64,000 nucleotides of DNA from Candidatus Aenigmatarchaeota archaeon (GTDB lineage Archaea > Aenigmatarchaeota > Aenigmatarchaeia > GW2011-AR5), in assembly GCA_016187335.1 (NCBI GenBank), contig JACPJW010000001.1, positions 192,547 to 256,546 of the forward strand. The letters are read 5' to 3'. Below, one piece after another: positions 51,492 to 61,683 of the stretch (its first letter is position 1; each line of letters opens with the position of its first letter). The notes under the pieces were generated by a model. The model ran no database searches, was not told where the DNA came from, and worked only from the letters and a program-made list of their open reading frames with translations. The translations under genes and the position numbers were made by a program.

Positions 51492-53327
51492 ATGTTTTAC
51501 CCGGAAAGGATGTCAAAAGTCACCGTAGCGGCGTCGAAGGCCCACATAAACGGCGTGATAAACACGCTCTACGAACTTAGGGCCCTTCATATCGAGGAAT
51601 ACATGCCGCGTAAAGAGGGGGACCTTCCTATAGGCTCGCCCCTGGAGGACGCCGAGCAGATATCGGAGCTTCTTGTCGACATACACTCGCTGAAAAGGAT
51701 TTTCCCTTACGCCGCGGGAAAGAAAAAAACCCCGGGCAGCCTGAAGAAATTCGCAGCCTTTGTGAAAAAAATAAAGTCTGGCGCCGATTCCGTAAACCGG
51801 AAATTAAGGGAGCTGGATGAAAAAATAAAATCCAACGACAGGGAAATGGAAGACCTGGAGTTCCTCTCAAAATGCGGCATAAACGACCCCGAGATTCTCA
51901 CGGAATACAAAACGCTGCAGATGGTTTCCGGGTATGTGGGCAATCCGGAAAAGCTTTCCGTCAGCGGGGCCGCTGTTTTCCTCGGCAATGACCGCAAGAA
52001 TGCGCCCGTCGTGGTGTTTTTCCGGAAGGAAAACAGGAGCGGGGTTGCGGAAGCGCTGGAAAAGGCAAGGTTCAATGAGTACAAAATCAGGTCGAAGCCG
52101 GCTGGCGGCGTGAAAGCGGCGCTGGACGCGGCAGGAAAAAAAAGAAGAAGTTTTTTGGAGGAAAGAAAGAAGCTTCTGGATGACCTGGAAAGCATCGGAA
52201 AGAAAAACTCTTCTTTTCTTAATGGCATAGAGGAAAGCCTGCTCTCGATGATACAGCGCGCGGAATCGCCGCTCAAATTCGCAGCGGGCAAATATGTCTT
52301 CATAGTTCAGGGATGGATTCCCGAAAAGAACGCGGGAGCGCTCGCTGAAAGGATAAGGGAAATAAGCCCGAACATTTACCTCAAGGTCGAGGAGCCCCGT
52401 GGCGACCACGGCGCTGAAGCTGCGCCGACAAAAATGAAGAACCCCAAGATTGTGAATTCGTTTGAATTTTTCCTTAACCTGTATTCGCTGCCGAAATACG
52501 ACGAGATCGACCCGAGCTTCCTTATATTCCTCACGTTCCCGCTTTTCTACGGCATGATGCTGGGCGACATAGGCTACGGGATTGTGCTTCTTGTCATCGC
52601 ATCGGTCCTGCGCTTCCGAGTCAAAAAAATCCGCGCGCTGATGGACGTGACCATACTGTCTGCGCTGTCAACGATATTTTTCGGCTTCATCTTCGGCGAG
52701 TTTTTCGGTTCGGAGCAGGTTTTCGGGTATCACCTTGTTCCCTACCTTCACAGGCTTGAGAACGTCAACGGGCTCATCGTTGCTTCAGCGGCACTGGGCT
52801 TTTTTCACGTAAATGCCGGCATCATTCTTGGATTTGTCAACGAGCTCAGAAGCCACGGCGCCGTGAAGGCTGTGACTGCAAAGCTGTCCTGGCTTGTGTT
52901 TGAAGCGGGGCTGATTATTTTTGCCCTCAACTCCATGAAGTTCATAGAGGTCAATGCATACATCCCCGGGGCTCTCATGGCCGTGTCTGTTATAGGCCTG
53001 CTGAAAGGCGAAGGGTTCCGCGGCATCATAGAAATACCGTCCCTGATAGCCAACATTTTGTCGTATTTGCGGCTCACCGCAATAGGGCTTGCCTCTGCGT
53101 CGCTTGCCATTGTCGTGAACAAGATGGCGGGAAGCATGTTTGCTGCGGGCGGGTTTTTATTTTTTGTCGGGGTCATCGTGCTTGTGATCGGCCATACCAT
53201 AAATCTCGCCCTGGGCATAATTGACGCGTTCCTGCAGTCGCTGCGCCTTCATTATGTGGAGATGTTCACAAAATTTTACCACGGCGAGGGAAAGCCCTAC
53301 AAGCCGTTCGGGGCTGGAAAGAAATGA
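51492..53327 (+). CDS. atpI: A-type ATP synthase subunit I (a)
   Basis: 611 residues. Cytoplasmic N-terminal half with coiled coils, then about eight membrane helices from residue 345 (PLFYGMMLGDIGYGIVLLVI). The ion-path arginine region is in ILSYLRLTAIGLASASLA near residue 515. Stator membrane subunit that feeds ions to the K ring. Confidence 0.93.
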   Translation: MFYPERMSKVTVAASKAHINGVINTLYELRALHIEEYMPRKEGDLPIGSPLEDAEQISELLVDIHSLKRIFPYAAGKKKTPGSLKKFAAFVKKIKSGADSVNRKLRELDEKIKSNDREMEDLEFLSKCGINDPEILTEYKTLQMVSGYVGNPEKLSVSGAAVFLGNDRKNAPVVVFFRKENRSGVAEALEKARFNEYKIRSKPAGGVKAALDAAGKKRRSFLEERKKLLDDLESIGKKNSSFLNGIEESLLSMIQRAESPLKFAAGKYVFIVQGWIPEKNAGALAERIREISPNIYLKVEEPRGDHGAEAAPTKMKNPKIVNSFEFFLNLYSLPKYDEIDPSFLIFLTFPLFYGMMLGDIGYGIVLLVIASVLRFRVKKIRALMDVTILSALSTIFFGFIFGEFFGSEQVFGYHLVPYLHRLENVNGLIVASAALGFFHVNAGIILGFVNELRSHGAVKAVTAKLSWLVFEAGLIIFALNSMKFIEVNAYIPGALMAVSVIGLLKGEGFRGIIEIPSLIANILSYLRLTAIGLASASLAIVVNKMAGSMFAAGGFLFFVGVIVLVIGHTINLALGIIDAFLQSLRLHYVEMFTKFYHGEGKPYKPFGAGKK

Positions 53328-53345
53328 TATTTTTGATGTTTTTTG

Positions 53346-53386
53346 ATGTTTTTTGATTAAACTTTTTTCGAAAAAGTTTAGGAGGT
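53346..53386 (+). promoter_or_regulatory. Type 1-like hairpin abutting the atpK ribosome site
   Basis: TTTTTTGATG repeats lead to the hairpin TAAACTTTTTTC/GAAAAAGTTTA (53358-53380), followed at once by GGAGGT (53381-53386) and ATG 53395. In the mRNA the element is in the reverse orientation to the rRNA introns. It may tune translation or stability of the c-subunit message. Confidence 0.6.
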
Positions 53387-53394
53387 AGAAAAAA

Positions 53395-53610
53395 ATGGTT
53401 GAAACAATAGCGGCGGTCGGGGCGGCGGTTGCAATAGGCGTGACGGCTCTGGCTGCGGCATGGGCGGAGAAAGAAATAGGCACAGCGGCCATAGGCGCGC
53501 TGGCAGAGAAAGAAGAGCTATTCAGCAAGGTGCTGATACTTACGGTAATACCTGAAACTATCGTAATTTTCGGCCTTGTTGTTGCGCTCCAGATATTGAG
53601 CGCTGCCTGA
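53395..53610 (+). CDS. atpK: A-type ATP synthase subunit K (c)
   Basis: 71 residues, two membrane helices. The ion-binding Glu is in the second helix (LTVIPETIVIFGLVVALQIL). Single-hairpin type, not duplicated. This proteolipid forms the rotor ring and is needed in more copies than its neighbours. Confidence 0.93.
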   Translation: MVETIAAVGAAVAIGVTALAAAWAEKEIGTAAIGALAEKEELFSKVLILTVIPETIVIFGLVVALQILSAA

Positions 53611-53692
53611 TGCGGCAACAAGCTTTTTGTTGTCCGCATTCTGAAAACCGGAGGTTTTCAGAAATCTCAGGAGTATCTGCTTTCTGCAGATT
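53611..53692 (+). repeat. Hairpins between atpK and atpE
   Basis: TGCGGCAACAA/TTGTTGTCCGCA at 53611-53639, then CTGAAAACC/GGTTTTCAG (53641-53661), spacer AAATCTCA, then ATCTGC/GCAGAT. The last two form a paired-hairpin repeat. Together they could stabilise or end part of the atpK message. Confidence 0.65.
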
Positions 53693-53718
53693 TAGGACAC
53701 TTTTGGCAGCAGTAGAAG

Positions 53719-54285
53719 GTGATTGAGATAGAAATCCGGAAGGTCGTGGAAGAGGTCATAAGCGAAGCGAAGAGAAAAGCCGAAGAAATACTGGAAGAAG
53801 GCGGCAGGGAAAGGGAAAGGATCCTCTTCGAGGCGAGAAAGGAGGTTGAAATGAAAAAAGATGAGATGCAGAAAGAGGCAGACCTGGCTGTAAAAAAAAT
53901 TGAAACGATCGAGGCGACAAAATCCAGGATGGACTCAAAGGAAATACTGCAGAAGACCAGGATGAAAATAATAGAGGACATTTACAGGGAGTTCTACGGC
54001 GGGCTGGATGTCGAAGGCACGCTGAAGTCGATGCACAGCATAGGCATCAAAAGCATAAAGAATGCGGGGGCTGTGTACGTATCCGAAAATGACTTTGAAG
54101 CCGCGAAAAGGATTTTCCCGGACGTGAAGAAAAGCGGGATAAAAGGCGGAATCGTCATAGAAAGCGCCGACGGCAGGGAGAGCGTCAACCTGAGCATGGA
54201 AGTCATTGACGAGATTTTCAGGAACAGGACGTTCCCGGGCGTTTATGAAATTCTTTTTGGAGAGAGGAAGGCGAAGGCAAAATGA
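53719..54285 (+). CDS. atpE: A-type ATP synthase subunit E
   Basis: 188 residues: an N-terminal helical arm (VEEVISEAKRKAEEILEEGG) and a C-terminal globular domain, the peripheral-stalk subunit. GTG start at 53719. Ends with ATGA overlap into subunit C. Confidence 0.9.
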   Translation: MIEIEIRKVVEEVISEAKRKAEEILEEGGRERERILFEARKEVEMKKDEMQKEADLAVKKIETIEATKSRMDSKEILQKTRMKIIEDIYREFYGGLDVEGTLKSMHSIGIKSIKNAGAVYVSENDFEAAKRIFPDVKKSGIKGGIVIESADGRESVNLSMEVIDEIFRNRTFPGVYEILFGERKAKAK

Positions 54286-55349
54286 TCAGAAAAGCGCCGC
54301 CCGGGAAGAAGTCCGGAGGAAAGAAAAAGGGCGCGAAGCTGAGATTCGGGACATACCCTTACACGGCAGTGAGGGTTCTTGCCATGAAGTCGGCGCTTCT
54401 CGGGAAGGACGATTACATGAGGATGCAGAAAATGGGCATGAACGAAATCATAAGGTTCCTTGCCGAAGGCGAATACAAAAGCGAGATAGAAATCCTTTCA
54501 AAGAGTTTCCGCGGCATTGAGCTGGTGAATTTGTCGCTGAACCTGAACCTTGCGGCGACCGTCAACAAGCTCCTGAGGATATCCATACATGACGAAGTCA
54601 AGGGGATGATAAGGCTCTACTCCAACAAATGGGTCGTCAGCAACCTCAAGACCGTCTTGCGCGTAAAGATGAACGCCCTTGACAGCGGTTACATAAGGTA
54701 CGGGATAATACCAATAGAGCCGGCAACTTATGAGTTCTGCAGGGCTCTTTACGAATCCGAGCCGAGGGCAATGGCAAGGGAGATTGAAAAGATAATGTTT
54801 ATTGACGCTTCAGAAACTGAAAGCCTGCTGCAGGAAGGAAACCTGATGTCCCTGGAAAATGCGCTTGACAGGGAATACTACAAAACGCTTTACGCTGCTT
54901 CAAGGAACGTGAAGTCAAAATTCATAAAGGAGTTCCTGCAGAATCTTGTTGAGCTCATGAATATAAGGAACGTCGTCAAGCTCAGGATATCCGGTGTTGA
55001 CAGGAAAACCGCCCTGGATTTCGTTATCGGCGACAGGAGCAGGCTCGTATCAAAGCTTCTTGACGCTTCTGATGCAGAAAAAATCAGGGGCGTTCTCGGG
55101 GAAAGCAGGTACTCCGCGCTGAGCAAAGGAATCGAGGAGGACATTGCGAACCTTGAAAATAACCTGGAGAACTTCCTGCTCCGGTATTCGTCAAAGCTGC
55201 TCCATTCAAAGCAGATGTCGATATCGCCTATATTCGGCTACCTGCTCGCGAAGGAGATAGAAATCCGCAACCTCAGGCTGATGCTCAACTCGCGCGATGC
55301 CGGGCTTGAGGAGGATTTCGTGAATAAAAACCTGATAATTTCCGCGTGA
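54282..55349 (+). CDS. atpC: A-type ATP synthase subunit C
   Basis: 355 residues, helical, homologous to V-ATPase d. Family blocks YPYTAVRVLAMKSALLG, FRGIELVNLSLNL and GYLLAKEIEIRNLRLML. Couples the central stalk to the K ring. Confidence 0.9.
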   Translation: MIRKAPPGKKSGGKKKGAKLRFGTYPYTAVRVLAMKSALLGKDDYMRMQKMGMNEIIRFLAEGEYKSEIEILSKSFRGIELVNLSLNLNLAATVNKLLRISIHDEVKGMIRLYSNKWVVSNLKTVLRVKMNALDSGYIRYGIIPIEPATYEFCRALYESEPRAMAREIEKIMFIDASETESLLQEGNLMSLENALDREYYKTLYAASRNVKSKFIKEFLQNLVELMNIRNVVKLRISGVDRKTALDFVIGDRSRLVSKLLDASDAEKIRGVLGESRYSALSKGIEEDIANLENNLENFLLRYSSKLLHSKQMSISPIFGYLLAKEIEIRNLRLMLNSRDAGLEEDFVNKNLIISA

Positions 55350-55381
55350 TGATTTTTGTTAAAAAGTTTGGAGGGTATGAT

Positions 55382-55687
55382 ATGGAGATAGCCGTAATCG
55401 GAAGCGAGAGTTTTATTTTGGGCTTTCATATAGCGGGCGTAAGCAAGGGCTTCGTCGTCGAAAAGGACACGGCAAACAGGACGTTCGAGTCTGTAATGAA
55501 TACCGAAGGGGTGGGCATCGTTGTGATGGACAAAAGCACTTTTGAGATGCTGAGCGAAAGGAACAAAGAAACGGCAATGACGAAAGTCAAGCCGACTGTC
55601 GTGACATTGTCGCACGACGTCGGGGGGGAAAGCAACCTGCGCCTGATGATAAAGCGCTCCCTTGGCGTCGACCTGTGGAAAGATTGA
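55382..55687 (+). CDS. atpF: A-type ATP synthase subunit F
   Basis: 101 residues: MEIAVIGSESFILGFHIAGVSK, then GIVVMDKSTFEML, the Rossmann-like V-ATPase F fold of the central stalk. ATG 55382 follows GGAGGGTATGAT. Confidence 0.92.
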   Translation: MEIAVIGSESFILGFHIAGVSKGFVVEKDTANRTFESVMNTEGVGIVVMDKSTFEMLSERNKETAMTKVKPTVVTLSHDVGGESNLRLMIKRSLGVDLWKD

Positions 55688-55696
55688 GTGGTGATT

Positions 55697-57421
55697 ATGG
55701 CAAGAATATACCGCGTTTCCGGCCCTGTCGTGATAGCCGAAGGCCTTGACGCAAAGATGTATGACGTGGTGAAAGTAGGAGAAGGCAGGTTAGTCGGCGA
55801 GGTCATCCAGATAAAAGGCGACAAGACGACCATCCAGGTTTATGAAGACACATCCGGCCTTAAACCAGGCGAGCCTGTCGAAAACACGGGCCAACCGCTT
55901 GCTGTTGAACTCGGACCGGGATTGCTGAGAAGCATTTACGACGGAATACAGCGGCCGCTCCCGGCGCTGCAGCAAATGATGGGTGATTTCATCTTGCGCG
56001 GTGCGTCCGTGCCGCCTTTAGACAGGAAAAAGAAATGGCACTTCGTTCCGAAAAAGAAAAAAGGCGATGAAGTAAAGCCCGGTGATATTCTAGGCGTCGT
56101 CAAAGAAAGCGAAGTCATTGAGCACAGGGTTCTTGCGCCGGGTGTTTCAGGAAAGCTTGCAGAAATTAAAGAGGGGGATTTCACTGTTGAAGATGCTATC
56201 GCCGTTGTTGATGGCAAGGAAATAAAAATGTACCAGAAGTGGCCGATAAGGATCCCGCGAGCAGTGAAGGACAAATTAATGCCTAATGAACCTTTGCTGA
56301 CAGGCCAGCGCATCATAGATGGTTTGTTTCCTGTTGCTAAAGGCGGCACTGCTTCAATGCCCGGTCCTTTCGGCGCGGGAAAAACGGTAATGGGTCATTC
56401 CCTCGCGAAGTGGAGCGATGTTGATGTTTTCGTTTACATAGGATGCGGGGAGCGCGGCAACGAGATGACGGAAGTGCTGAAGGATTTCCCTGTCCTTGTT
56501 GATCCTAAATCAGGCAAGCCGCTGATGGAGAGAACAGTTTTGATAGCGAACACTAGCAACATGCCTGTTGCCGCAAGGGAAGCGAGCATATACACCGGCA
56601 TCACTATTGCCGAATACTTCAGGGATATGGGCTATGATGTCGCGCTGATGGCCGACTCAACTTCGCGATGGGCCGAAGCGATGCGCGAGATATCATCGCG
56701 CCTGGAAGAAATGCCGGGCGAGGAAGGCTATCCGGCTTACTTGTCTGCGCGCCTGTCGGAGTTTTATGAAAGGGCCGGCAGGGCTGTCCTGCTCAACGGG
56801 AACAATGGTTCAGTAACGGTCATAGGCGCCGTGTCGCCGCCTGGCGGCGACTTGTCAGAGCCCGTCACCCAGGCAACGCTGCGCGTCACAAAAGTTTTCT
56901 GGGCGCTCGACGCAAGGCTCGCAAACCGCAGGCACTTCCCTTCAATCAACTGGCTGAATTCCTACAGCCAGTACGAGGAAATGATAAACGAATGGTACAA
57001 GAAGAACGTTGCAATTGACTGGCCGGATTACGTGAAAGAAATCAAAAAAATCCTCACGGAAGAGGAAAAGCTGCAGGAAATCGTGCAGCTTATAGGAAGC
57101 GACGCCTTGCCGGAAAGAGAACAGCTGACGCTGGACATCGCGCGCCTGATAAGGGAATTCTTCCTGCAGCAGAGCGCGTATCATGAGGTGGATTCGTACA
57201 GCGACCTGAAAAAGAGCTACAGGATCATGAAATCAATAATGTATTACGCCGAGCAGGCAAGGCTCGCGCTCAAGGCGGGCGTGCCGGTCAAGCAGCTGCT
57301 GGCAATAAAGGCGAAGTCAAAGATCGGCGAGGCGAAATTCAACAAGGATTACGAGAAAATTCTGGGCGGCGCCGAAAAGGAAATCAGCTCAGAGGTTGAA
57401 AGCCTGATAAAGAACAAATAG
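55697..57421 (+). CDS. atpA: A-type ATP synthase catalytic subunit A
   Basis: 574 residues. Walker [14 protein letters not shown] near 230; the non-homologous insert near residues 115-185 typical of A/V-type A subunits; catalytic Glu region [13 protein letters not shown] and [14 protein letters not shown]. Site of ATP synthesis or hydrolysis. ATG 55697 follows GGTGATT. Confidence 0.96.
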   Translation: MARIYRVSGPVVIAEGLDAKMYDVVKVGEGRLVGEVIQIKGDKTTIQVYEDTSGLKPGEPVENTGQPLAVELGPGLLRSIYDGIQRPLPALQQMMGDFILRGASVPPLDRKKKWHFVPKKKKGDEVKPGDILGVVKESEVIEHRVLAPGVSGKLAEIKEGDFTVEDAIAVVDGKEIKMYQKWPIRIPRAVKDKLMPNEPLLTGQRIIDGLFPVAKGGTASMPGPFGAGKTVMGHSLAKWSDVDVFVYIGCGERGNEMTEVLKDFPVLVDPKSGKPLMERTVLIANTSNMPVAAREASIYTGITIAEYFRDMGYDVALMADSTSRWAEAMREISSRLEEMPGEEGYPAYLSARLSEFYERAGRAVLLNGNNGSVTVIGAVSPPGGDLSEPVTQATLRVTKVFWALDARLANRRHFPSINWLNSYSQYEEMINEWYKKNVAIDWPDYVKEIKKILTEEEKLQEIVQLIGSDALPEREQLTLDIARLIREFFLQQSAYHEVDSYSDLKKSYRIMKSIMYYAEQARLALKAGVPVKQLLAIKAKSKIGEAKFNKDYEKILGGAEKEISSEVESLIKNK

Positions 57422-57429
57422 CGGAGGTT

Positions 57430-58818
57430 ATGATTGTGGACGTTGAATCGCTGAAAGAGTACAGGACTATTGCAAGCGTAGCGGGGCCTTTGATATTCGT
57501 TGAGAAAACGCATCCCGTCGGCTACGGCGAGCTTGTAAGCATAACAATGCCTGACGGCGGAAAAAGACTAGGGCAGGTTCTTGACACGTCCAGCGATATT
57601 GTAGTTGTCCAGAGCTTTGAGGGGACAAGCGGCATAGACAGGACTGCAAAGGTGCGGTTTCTCGGCGACGTCATAAGGCTCAAGGTGGGCGAGGAAATGC
57701 TCGGCCGCGTCTTTGACGGGACAGGAAAGCCGGTTGACGGAAAGCCCGAGATAATTCCCGAGGAAGAGTCAGATATAACAGGCAGCGCGATAAACCCGTA
57801 CTCCAGAGCATCGCCGGAGGAGTTCATACAAACCGGCATATCGACAATAGATTTCATGAACACGCTTGTCAGGGGCCAGAAGCTCCCTATTTTCTCCGGT
57901 TCCGGCCTGCCTCACAACGATATAGCGCTGCAGATAGCAAGGCAGGCAAAAGTCTTGGGCCACGAAGAAAAGTTCGCCGTTGTCTTTGCGGCTATGGGCA
58001 TTACCAACGAAGAGGCGAAAAAATTCATAGCAAGCTTTGAGGAAACAAACTCGCTCGAGCGCGTCGTTGTGTTCCTTAATCTCGCTAACGACCCGGCCAT
58101 AGAAAGGCTGATAACGCCGCGCCTCGCGCTGACAGCCGCGGAATTCCTGGCTTACAAAAAGGGCATGCACGTGCTGGTTATACTTACTGACATGACAACT
58201 TACTGCGACGCGCTGAGGGAAATAAGCGCGGCAAGGGAAGAAATACCCGCAAGGCGCGGATATCCGGGGTATATGTACACGGACCTCGCGACGATATACG
58301 AGCGTGCGGGCATGATAAAGGGAAACAAGGGGAGCATAACGCAGCTGCCTATCGTTACCATGGTGGGCGACGACATAACGCATCCGATTCCCGACCTTAC
58401 GGGTTACATCACTGAAGGGCAGATTGTGCTTTCCCGCGAACTGCACAGGCGGGGAATTTATCCTCCTATTGACGTGCTGCCTTCTTTATCACGCCTTATG
58501 AACCAGGGCATCGGCAAAGGGAAGACCAGGGAGGACCACAGGCAGGTAAGCGACCAGCTGTACGCGTTTTACGCCGAGGGCCGCGACCTCAGGAGCCTTG
58601 CATCCATCGTGGGCGAGGAAGCGCTTTCGGAAAGGGACAAGAGGCTTCTTGCGTTCGCGGAACAGTTTGAACTGCGCTTCGTCAACCAGGGAATAAGGGA
58701 GGACAGGAGCATTGAGCAGACAATGCAGCTGGCATGGCAGTTGCTGTCAATGCTTCCGGAAGAGGACCTGACAAGGATTTCTTCCGAATTCAAGGCGAAG
58801 TATTACCCGAAAAAATAA
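57430..58818 (+). CDS. atpB: A-type ATP synthase regulatory subunit B
   Basis: 462 residues; begins with the barrel domain, then [20 protein letters not shown] in place of a true Walker A, and [17 protein letters not shown]. Non-catalytic partner of A in the hexamer. GGAGGTT precedes the ATG. Confidence 0.96.
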   Translation: MIVDVESLKEYRTIASVAGPLIFVEKTHPVGYGELVSITMPDGGKRLGQVLDTSSDIVVVQSFEGTSGIDRTAKVRFLGDVIRLKVGEEMLGRVFDGTGKPVDGKPEIIPEEESDITGSAINPYSRASPEEFIQTGISTIDFMNTLVRGQKLPIFSGSGLPHNDIALQIARQAKVLGHEEKFAVVFAAMGITNEEAKKFIASFEETNSLERVVVFLNLANDPAIERLITPRLALTAAEFLAYKKGMHVLVILTDMTTYCDALREISAAREEIPARRGYPGYMYTDLATIYERAGMIKGNKGSITQLPIVTMVGDDITHPIPDLTGYITEGQIVLSRELHRRGIYPPIDVLPSLSRLMNQGIGKGKTREDHRQVSDQLYAFYAEGRDLRSLASIVGEEALSERDKRLLAFAEQFELRFVNQGIREDRSIEQTMQLAWQLLSMLPEEDLTRISSEFKAKYYPKK

Positions 58819-58834
58819 ATGGTACGGGAAAATT

Positions 58835-59464
58835 ATGGCAGCAATGAACGTGAAGCCGACCAGGTCCGAGCTTATCAAGCTCAGGAAAAGCATAAAGCTG
58901 GCCGAGTCAGGGTACAAGCTCCTGAAAAAGAAAAGGGACGGCCTTATTCTGGAGTTTTTTAACGCATTGAAGGACGCAAAGGACGTGAGAAAGGAGCTGA
59001 ACGAAAAATACAATATTGCGTACAAAAAGCTGCAGCATTCCATAGCTTTGGACGGGATCGTGGAAATAAAGACGCTGTCAATGGCGCTGAAGGAAAGGCC
59101 GTCGGTGGAATTGGAAGTAAGGAACGTGATGGGCGTCAGCATACCTGTCATAAAGCACGGGACCATAAGGAAGAGCCTGATGGAGCGCGGATACGGCCTG
59201 TTCTCGTCGTCAATAAGGATGGAGGAAACTGCCAAGTCCTATGAAGAGCTTCTGGAGCTTATTGTGAAGACCGCGGAAACGGAAACAAAGCTGAGGAATA
59301 TTCTTATTGAGATAGAAAAAACGAAGAGGAGGGTGAATTCACTGGAGTACATAGTGATTCCCCGTCTGAAGGAAGCTGCCGCCTTCATCGCCTTCCGCCT
59401 GGAAGAACTGGACCGTGAGAACATTTTCAGGCTGAAGAAAATAAAGCAGAAGATAACCGTTTGA
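58835..59464 (+). CDS. atpD: A-type ATP synthase subunit D
   Basis: 209 residues: VKPTRSELIKLRKSIKLAESGYKLLKKKRD and the C-terminal helix RVNSLEYIVIPRLKEAAAFI, the signature of V/A-type D, the rotor shaft. Last gene of the operon. Confidence 0.95.
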   Translation: MAAMNVKPTRSELIKLRKSIKLAESGYKLLKKKRDGLILEFFNALKDAKDVRKELNEKYNIAYKKLQHSIALDGIVEIKTLSMALKERPSVELEVRNVMGVSIPVIKHGTIRKSLMERGYGLFSSSIRMEETAKSYEELLELIVKTAETETKLRNILIEIEKTKRRVNSLEYIVIPRLKEAAAFIAFRLEELDRENIFRLKKIKQKITV

Positions 59465-59482
59465 TGATTTCTGGATGATATT

Positions 59483-59866
59483 ATGAGCCACGGGAAATTC
59501 GCCACTGCAATCAATTGCATAGACGGGCGATGCCAGGTTCCTGTATCTGCCTGGATGAAAGAACATTTTGGAATTGATTATGTCGACAGAATAACCGAGC
59601 CGGGACCGGACAAAGTGCTTTCAGGCGGCTCCGCGGAAAATATAGAATCAATAAAGCGCAAAGTGATGGTTTCCGTAAATGCCCACAAATCCCGTGTAAT
59701 TGCAATTGCAGCCCATCACGACTGCGCGGGCAATCCCGTTTCCATGGAAGACCACTGGGAACAGCTGAGAAAATGCGTCGTGATTGTGAAATCATGGAAG
59801 CTTCCTGTGAAAGTAGTCGGTCTCTGGGTAAACGAAGAATGGAACGTAGAAGTTGTTGATGCCTGA
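59483..59866 (+). CDS. Beta-carbonic-anhydrase-like protein
   Basis: 127 residues. Zinc ligands of beta-class enzymes are visible: CIDGR near residue 12 and HHDCAG near 78 (CxDxR and HxxC). The protein is short, lacking part of the usual fold, as in a small archaeal group whose activity is untested. May be cotranscribed with the ATP synthase genes. Confidence 0.8.
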   Translation: MSHGKFATAINCIDGRCQVPVSAWMKEHFGIDYVDRITEPGPDKVLSGGSAENIESIKRKVMVSVNAHKSRVIAIAAHHDCAGNPVSMEDHWEQLRKCVVIVKSWKLPVKVVGLWVNEEWNVEVVDA

Positions 59867-59908
59867 AATTCAAAGATAAATTAAAACGTAAGCAAGCCGT
59901 TTCCTGGT

Positions 59909-60313
59909 TTACGTCAGCAATTTCTTTTCCAGCAGTTCCTTTACGTAAATGTCCATATTTTCCAGTTTTTCCAGTTCGTTGTATGAAACCCACCTGAATT
60001 CTGTGTTGTCGTCGTTGAGCTTCGGTTCGCCATTAATTTTCCCTAAATACGTTAACCGGACAACATGCCTTCCCGGCACGCGCAAAATATCCTGCGCAGC
60101 AATCAATTTAGGCTCCTCTTCAAGAACAAGCCCTGTCTCTTCCTTTACCTCGCGCTTTAAGTTCTCTAAAAGCGTCTGGCCGGGATTGATTCTTCCGCCG
60201 GGAATGTCCCACCTTGCGCCGACTTCGGGGTATTTGTCAGCAGATCTTTTTACTATCAGGTATTTTCCTTCCCTGTTCTTCAGCAGTATCTTGACGCCGA
60301 CTTGCAGTTCCAT
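59909..60313 (-). CDS. Nudix hydrolase
   Basis: 134 residues. Nudix box GRINPGQTLLENLKREVKEE followed by TGL: REVKEETGL is intact, but the first Glu (Gx5E) is Gln. Metal binding by REVxEE is kept, so activity is likely. Hydrolyses nucleoside diphosphates linked to another group. ATG 60313 chosen where the fold begins. Confidence 0.88.
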   Translation of the reverse strand: MELQVGVKILLKNREGKYLIVKRSADKYPEVGARWDIPGGRINPGQTLLENLKREVKEETGLVLEEEPKLIAAQDILRVPGRHVVRLTYLGKINGEPKLNDDNTEFRWVSYNELEKLENMDIYVKELLEKKLLT

Positions 60314-60358
60314 GACATCACAACCCTTTTGTTCACTTCGTTCACAAAATCCTTGCAA

Positions 60359-60399
60359 ACAGAATCGAAAGATTCTGTTGCACAGCAGAACTTAGTTCT
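60359..60399. repeat. Paired-hairpin repeat
   Basis: Hairpin ACAGAATC/GATTCTGT (60359-60378), spacer TGCACAGC, hairpin AGAAC/GTTCT (60387-60399). The second hairpin overlaps the end of the reductase gene by a few bases. Confidence 0.6.
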
Positions 60400-60928
60400 G
60401 TTTGTGACGGAAAAGTTGCTTCACAACCTTGTAATGAAGCTGCACTTCATTTTTGGATAATTTTTTTATTTCAATGAAACGCAGCTTTGCCTCAAAATCT
60501 GAATCAGCAAAAAGCCTTATTCCCTTGCCGAGGACAACAGGCTCCACATCAAGGTAAATTTCGTCAACAAGCCCTTCCTTCATGAAAGAAGCGTTGAGCG
60601 TTCCGCCGCCGCCTATGAACGCTGTTTTGAATCCTTTTTTTTTCAAAAACCGCAAAACCTCTTCCGGCTTCTTATTGGTAAAAACGACTTTATCGCCCCA
60701 TTTGTTTTCTATTTTTTGCTTTGTCATAACAACGTTAAAGCAAGAATAAGGGAAAGTGCCGTCCTTTACGCTAATCTCATATGTTCTTCTTCCTATAATC
60801 ATATTGCCGCATTTTTTCATCAGTTTTTCAAAGCTTTTCCAGGAATTCTTAGAAACAAACCATACGTCATCGTCTTCTTTGGCGATTAAGCCGTTAGCGG
60901 TCATCGCCATGTATAAAATGACTTTCAT
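60392..60928 (-). CDS. RibD C-terminal-like reductase
   Basis: 178 residues: MKVILYMAMTANGLIAKEDD, IIGRRTYE and FIGGGGTLNASFMKEGLVDEIYL, the dihydrofolate-reductase-like fold of the RibD C-terminal domain. Uses NADPH; a riboflavin role is possible but such stand-alone proteins have varied substrates. The C-terminal codons contain part of a hairpin repeat. Confidence 0.88.
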   Translation of the reverse strand: MKVILYMAMTANGLIAKEDDDVWFVSKNSWKSFEKLMKKCGNMIIGRRTYEISVKDGTFPYSCFNVVMTKQKIENKWGDKVVFTNKKPEEVLRFLKKKGFKTAFIGGGGTLNASFMKEGLVDEIYLDVEPVVLGKGIRLFADSDFEAKLRFIEIKKLSKNEVQLHYKVVKQLFRHKQN

Positions 60929-60932
60929 CAAA

Positions 60933-61205
60933 TCACAGCTTTACGTCAAATCCCTTGAAATTGCCCAGAGCCTCTTCCCATGTAACGCTGACGTCGTCTA
61001 TCTTCGCCCTCGGGGGGCCCTGCCTTATTTTCTCCACCAGCTGCTCTATTTTATCTTCATGGCCTTCCACAATCACTTCCACCCTGCCGTCGTCCAGGTT
61101 TTTCACAAAGCCGTTTAAGCCGAGCAGTTCAGCGTTCTGTTTCGTAAAAGAGCGGAACGAAACGCCCTGAACCCTTCCGCTGATATAAATGCAGCATCTC
61201 TTCAT
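60933..61205 (-). CDS. acyP: Acylphosphatase
   Basis: 90 residues with ISGRVQGVSFRSF (phosphate-binding loop and catalytic Arg) and GFVKNLDDGRVEV (catalytic Asn). Full family length. Hydrolyses acyl phosphates such as acetyl phosphate. Ends 5 bases before the reductase gene. Confidence 0.95.
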   Translation of the reverse strand: MKRCCIYISGRVQGVSFRSFTKQNAELLGLNGFVKNLDDGRVEVIVEGHEDKIEQLVEKIRQGPPRAKIDDVSVTWEEALGNFKGFDVKL

Positions 61206-61289
61206 GGAATAATGTTGCAGCCGAAAACATAAAAACGGAAGAAAGAATTTGAGGAGCTGCTCGGGTTGCTTCCAGCGATTGCAGTGAGA

Positions 61290-61589
61290 CTAAGCCTGTT
61301 TTCTCTTTTTCCTCTTGATTTTTACCGAGCCGTCTTCAACCTTAACTTCAAGCTCATCTGCCTTGACGTTTTCTGGCAGCGACATGCTTCGCCTGAATTC
61401 TTTCTGGAACGCCTCTTCTTTGTAAAAACCTTTTCTCTTCTCCACTTTCCTTCCTTTCTTCTCCGCTGAGATATTGATGAAGCCCTTGTCTATTGAGACC
61501 TTTATCTCGTCCCTGCTGAATCCCGGCGCCGCTATGTTTATCTCCTCGGGCTTTTCTTCCCAGTAGAATCTGAACGGCTTCTTTGCCAT
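61290..61589 (-). CDS. Small heat-shock protein (Hsp20/alpha-crystallin)
   Basis: 99 residues: INIAAPGFSRDEIKVSIDKGFINISAE then EFRRSMSLPENVKADELEVKVEDG, the alpha-crystallin domain with a short N-terminal arm (MAKKPFRFYWEEK). An ATP-independent holdase. No C-terminal IxI motif, so oligomers may be limited. ATG 61589 chosen. Confidence 0.9.
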   Translation of the reverse strand: MAKKPFRFYWEEKPEEINIAAPGFSRDEIKVSIDKGFINISAEKKGRKVEKRKGFYKEEAFQKEFRRSMSLPENVKADELEVKVEDGSVKIKRKKRKQA

Positions 61590-61658
61590 AAAAACACCAG
61601 AAAATATTCTTGAGGATAAAAATAAATTGTTATTTTTGGTCAAACTTTCCTTCTTTGA

Positions 61659-61683
61659 TTAAACTTTCTTTTAAGAAAGTTTA
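61659..61683 (-). repeat. Solo type 1 element after tRNA-Leu
   Basis: Sense: directly after the tRNA 3' end, TAAACTTTC, loop, GAAAGTTTA then ATCAAAG. Same layout as after 16S. Confidence 0.7.
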